Assembly (NCBI RefSeq): GCF_014472395.1
Contig: NZ_JACSZW010000004.1
Span: forward strand, 310,001-374,000
Length of the DNA: 64,000 nucleotides
Reading direction: 5' to 3'
From: Pedobacter sp. N36a
Lineage (GTDB): Bacteria; Bacteroidota; Bacteroidia; Sphingobacteriales; Sphingobacteriaceae
The notes under the pieces were generated by a model. The model was not told where the DNA came from, did not search any database, and saw only the letters and a program-made list of their open reading frames with translations. The position numbers and the translations under genes were made by a program. Of this stretch, positions 61,703 through 64,000 are shown piece by piece (the first letter of the stretch is position 1; every line of letters begins with the position of its first letter).

Positions 61703-63155
61703 CAACCGGACCAATTCCTCGCTTTTTTCGACCTAAAATTCCTGAGATCATTTTCATGGAATTTTCCAGGGAAACCCAGTCGCCAATAAAGAGGCTGATT
61801 CGGAAACCATCGATCGGTTCATTCGGATTAAATGAGAAATTTTCCTGTTCCTGGTATAAAGAATGGCGGAGGAATTTGGAGGCCCGCAATTCAGTAAGCG
61901 GTTTTTTAAACTTTATAAAACCATAGGTTCCTGCACCTGGCAAGAACAGCGAGGCATATTCTGAGAGGTAATTGTCGAACATCATCTTCAGGATAAAGGC
62001 TGCCTGTCGACAAGATTGATTGCTTTTTTCCAACTGGGTTTTCAATTCCGAGGCAGACAAAGCGGCCATTAATGCTTTTTCGGTCGAGTGGTTCCAGTGG
62101 ATAATGATCTTCTTTATGTGTTCCTTTAGTTCGACAATAAAATTTTCAGGTCCAGCAACCATATTGGTTTTATGAAGAATAGGATAAACTTTGCTGTATG
62201 GCGCAATGTAAATTACGTTTCCGCCGCCTAAGGAAAGTCCTGGCCCGGTAGTTTCTTTGTCGCGAAATTCATAATCGTCATCCAGCACGATGAGGCAAAA
62301 CCCAAAACGCTCCGATAAATGCATCAGTTGATTCCATCGTTTTTCCGCCATGCGGAGTGGGACAGGGAAACCAGCTTCCAAACGTACAAATACCACCTTG
62401 ACAACTTTCTGCATACAAATTTCTTTGAGCTTTCTTGCCGACATTCCCTGTTCATCTGAACCGCTGAAATCAACCCTTAACCGGAGCTGTCCGGCCGTTT
62501 CTAGTAGAGCGGCATCGTTTCTGGAGTTGATGACCAGCACATCCCCCGGACTAGTTATCGTTTTCAACACTTTATACACGGCCTTGCCATCTGGAATCAT
62601 ACAAAACTGCCAATGACTGTTGATCAGTTTTTTACTTCTGAGTACCTTTAAAGCATCTTTAGCAACCCAGTCCCCAGCATTCAGTGCTGCAGCATTGGAA
62701 TTTCCAGACCTCCTGCTGCCCCTTAAATCCATCACATTTACCAGTTGTACAGGATAAGCGCTGCCCAGATTGAGGATGTTCATCAGCTCAGGTTCGGCAG
62801 TTTTTGAATAACCCGTTAATTTCTTGTTGAAGGAAAACCTTGCAAGGCGAGCCACATCGGCAACGGGAAGGCTGATCGAAGGTTCAAACATAAATGTACC
62901 TATCCGATGCTGAGTATAAAGAATCTCCTCCCTTTTAACCCAATGGCGATATGCCCGCTCCACAAAATGCCGTTTCACGCCCAGAAACATGGATAGGCTT
63001 CTCACAGAGGGCATCATGAAATCATCCGGATAGTTTTCCCTGCTGTATTCCTGAGCAATCAGGTCGATCAGCTGCTCAGAACTACTTTCCCCATTTGGAT
63101 CAAGACCCGACTTCAAACTCATGGACCAGCTGTCTTGAAAATTATGCTTTATCAT
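61659..63155 (-). CDS. MocR/PdxR-type regulator (GntR winged helix plus aminotransferase-like domain)
   Basis: The 498-aa protein has an N-terminal GntR-like winged helix (about 27-95, MMPSVRSLSMFLGVKRHFVE and RAYRHWVKREEILYTQHRIG). A fold type I PLP-dependent domain follows, with LIVLDDDYEF (291-297, like the EDDY motif) and IAPYSKVYPILHKTNMVAGP with the likely PLP lysine K322. MocR regulators sense PLP or an amino compound and act as activators or repressors. The aminotransferase part is more diverged than usual near the substrate site. Its last codons run into a G-rich repeat region, and it is the first gene upstream of the DUF6266/lysis cassette. Confidence 0.83.
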   Translation of the reverse strand: MIKHNFQDSWSMSLKSGLDPNGESSSEQLIDLIAQEYSRENYPDDFMMPSVRSLSMFLGVKRHFVERAYRHWVKREEILYTQHRIGTFMFEPSISLPVADVARLARFSFNKKLTGYSKTAEPELMNILNLGSAYPVQLVNVMDLRGSRRSGNSNAAALNAGDWVAKDALKVLRSKKLINSHWQFCMIPDGKAVYKVLKTITSPGDVLVINSRNDAALLETAGQLRLRVDFSGSDEQGMSARKLKEICMQKVVKVVFVRLEAGFPVPLRMAEKRWNQLMHLSERFGFCLIVLDDDYEFRDKETTGPGLSLGGGNVIYIAPYSKVYPILHKTNMVAGPENFIVELKEHIKKIIIHWNHSTEKALMAALSASELKTQLEKSNQSCRQAAFILKMMFDNYLSEYASLFLPGAGTYGFIKFKKPLTELRASKFLRHSLYQEQENFSFNPNEPIDGFRISLFIGDWVSLENSMKMISGILGRKKRGIGPVVVGKCSGREVPYNR

Positions 63156-63593
63156 AATGACGATTTAAGTAACTTGATAAATAAATTATTGCCAATACAA
63201 ATAATCGTCTATAATTATCAAATTCCTAATAAAAATATCTGTCTATAGAAATACGCTACATCTGTCTGAAAATTGATTCAAATATTCGCAAATACGAGAC
63301 AAGTAGTCCAAATCAGCACATGGCCGCTTCTGATATTAATTACTGGTAAAATAATTTGGAGAGCAGAATTGGTTATTTAGGATTAAAATGCAGTAGTTAG
63401 ACTTGATAAAACTAAGGTGAAATCCTATAAAAACAGGTTAAATGAGCCGAAGCGCAGCGCATCAGCGGATTTAAATTTAGAGAAGCCAAAGCTGCAAGTC
63501 CTGCTTAAAAAACATTAAAAGAAATACTTAACCGCTAAAATGTTGTTTTAGTTAATTTATTGGGTGATATTCGATAGATAAGCTGTAAATGAT
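63156..63593. other. Intergenic region without recognised genes
   Basis: These 438 AT-rich bases lie between the divergent MocR-like and transposase-like genes. I see no tRNA and no TAnnTTTG element with a proper -33 box on either strand. A six-base inverted pair (AACATT/AATGTT, near 63511 and 63538) is too weak to name. Confidence 0.6.
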
Positions 63594-64000
63594 ATGGAAT
63601 TCAAAAACCCAAGGCAGGGGAGCGAGTATGATAAGATATTTAAAGAGAATATGGAAGCCAATCTGGAGGGGATTGTTGAACAAGTATTGAGCATGAAAAT
63701 TTTTATTACGGAAGAACTGCCTGATGATTTACAGCATACGAAAGAAAGAAAGCCGGATCTGCTGAAGAAGGTGCAGGATGAAGATGGTCAGGTGTTCATT
63801 TTACACATTGAATATCAGCGCAGTAATGACCAGAACATGGCCTACCGGATGGCAGAGTATAGTATTATGCTGCAAAGGAAATATAGGCTCCCGGTAAGTC
63901 AGTATATGATCTATCTGGGGCAGGAAAAGTTAAACATGCCTACAGAAATTGAGAGTACAAATTTTAAGTTTAAATATGAAGTAAAAGCGATCAGTACGAT
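63594..64000 (+). CDS. Rpn family/PD-(D/E)XK transposase-like protein, cut by window edge
   Basis: The plus-strand frame is open from ATG 63594 to the edge (135 complete codons). It reads MEFKNPRQGSEYDKIFKENM, then KPDLLKKVQDEDGQVFILHI and EYQRSNDQNMAYRMAEYSIM, followed by LQRKYRLPVSQYMIYLGQ. The order Asp in KPDLL and Glu-x-Gln in HIEYQ fits the PD-(D/E)XK nuclease core of Rpn recombination-promoting nucleases and related transposase-like proteins, which are about 300 aa. Roughly half the protein lies outside the window. It may mark the outer edge of a mobile segment. Confidence 0.82.
   Translation, partial: MEFKNPRQGSEYDKIFKENMEANLEGIVEQVLSMKIFITEELPDDLQHTKERKPDLLKKVQDEDGQVFILHIEYQRSNDQNMAYRMAEYSIMLQRKYRLPVSQYMIYLGQEKLNMPTEIESTNFKFKYEVKAIST

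Noticed and set aside
57253..63155. An intact prophage
   Set aside because: There is a lysin and holin-like gene but no terminase, portal, capsid, tail, integrase or attachment repeats; the set is too small for a phage.

Overview
The window looks like a chromosome segment from a Bacteroidota bacterium of the Sphingobacteriaceae, most likely Pedobacter or a close relative. The clues are a SusC/RagA TonB-linked receptor, an orphan SusD-like lipoprotein, repeated DUF6266 proteins, a Wzi/RemB-like barrel, starts that lack Shine-Dalgarno sequences, and promoters of the Bacteroidota type (TTTG, 19 bases, TAnnTTTG). The genus is inferred, not proven.

Layout. 1-2454: a SusC-type receptor cut by the left edge, behind a 0.7-kb regulatory region with two LacI-like operators. 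3149-3853: a small outer-membrane barrel. 3932-14980 (minus strand): a hybrid sensor kinase, then a GH20 hexosaminidase, a GH125 alpha-mannosidase, a patatin/Omp85-like protein and a DUF2264 protein. A secreted endonuclease/exonuclease/phosphatase-fold enzyme diverges at 15127, and a third LacI-like operator lies in that divergent promoter. This part reads as glycan (N-glycan or mannan) breakdown with shared carbohydrate control.

16134-21852: tRNA-Thr(TGT), followed by a Wadjet/MukBEF-like SMC operon (jetA-jetB-jetC) with no jetD nuclease gene. 22065-28545: a tight four-gene envelope operon (TonB receptor, DUF4876 lipoprotein, DUF6850 barrel, di-haem peroxidase). 28773-30040: a mobile 'mystery protein A/B' pair in which the Fic-type partner carries an in-frame TGA, preceded by two perfect palindromes.

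30062-55123 (minus strand): one long exopolysaccharide locus of about 25 kb. In order of transcription it holds a second gmd, an SLBB export protein, a Wzz-like protein, a Wzx flippase, glycosyltransferases, a Wzy polymerase, a beta-helix protein, a 4-reductase/epimerase, GDP-fucose genes (gmd, fcl, manC), dTDP-rhamnose genes (rfbBCDA), a WecA/WbpL-like initiating transferase, a WbpM-like dehydratase and a Wzi/RemB-like barrel. Many genes overlap by 1-13 bases, and the middle (about 41-51 kb) is visibly richer in A and T.

55306-57198: an unusual SusD-like lipoprotein fused to a different N-terminal region, with no SusC beside it. 57253-63155 (minus strand): a compact cassette with a MocR-type regulator, four DUF6266 paralogues, an excisionase-type HTH protein, a three-helix membrane protein, a CHAP/TIGR02594-type lysin and a lipoprotein with a C-terminal membrane helix. 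The last three have the architecture of holin, endolysin and unimolecular spanin. With no capsid, tail or integrase genes present, this is the best candidate here for an undescribed phage-derived release system. The window ends inside an Rpn/PD-(D/E)XK transposase-like gene at 63594.
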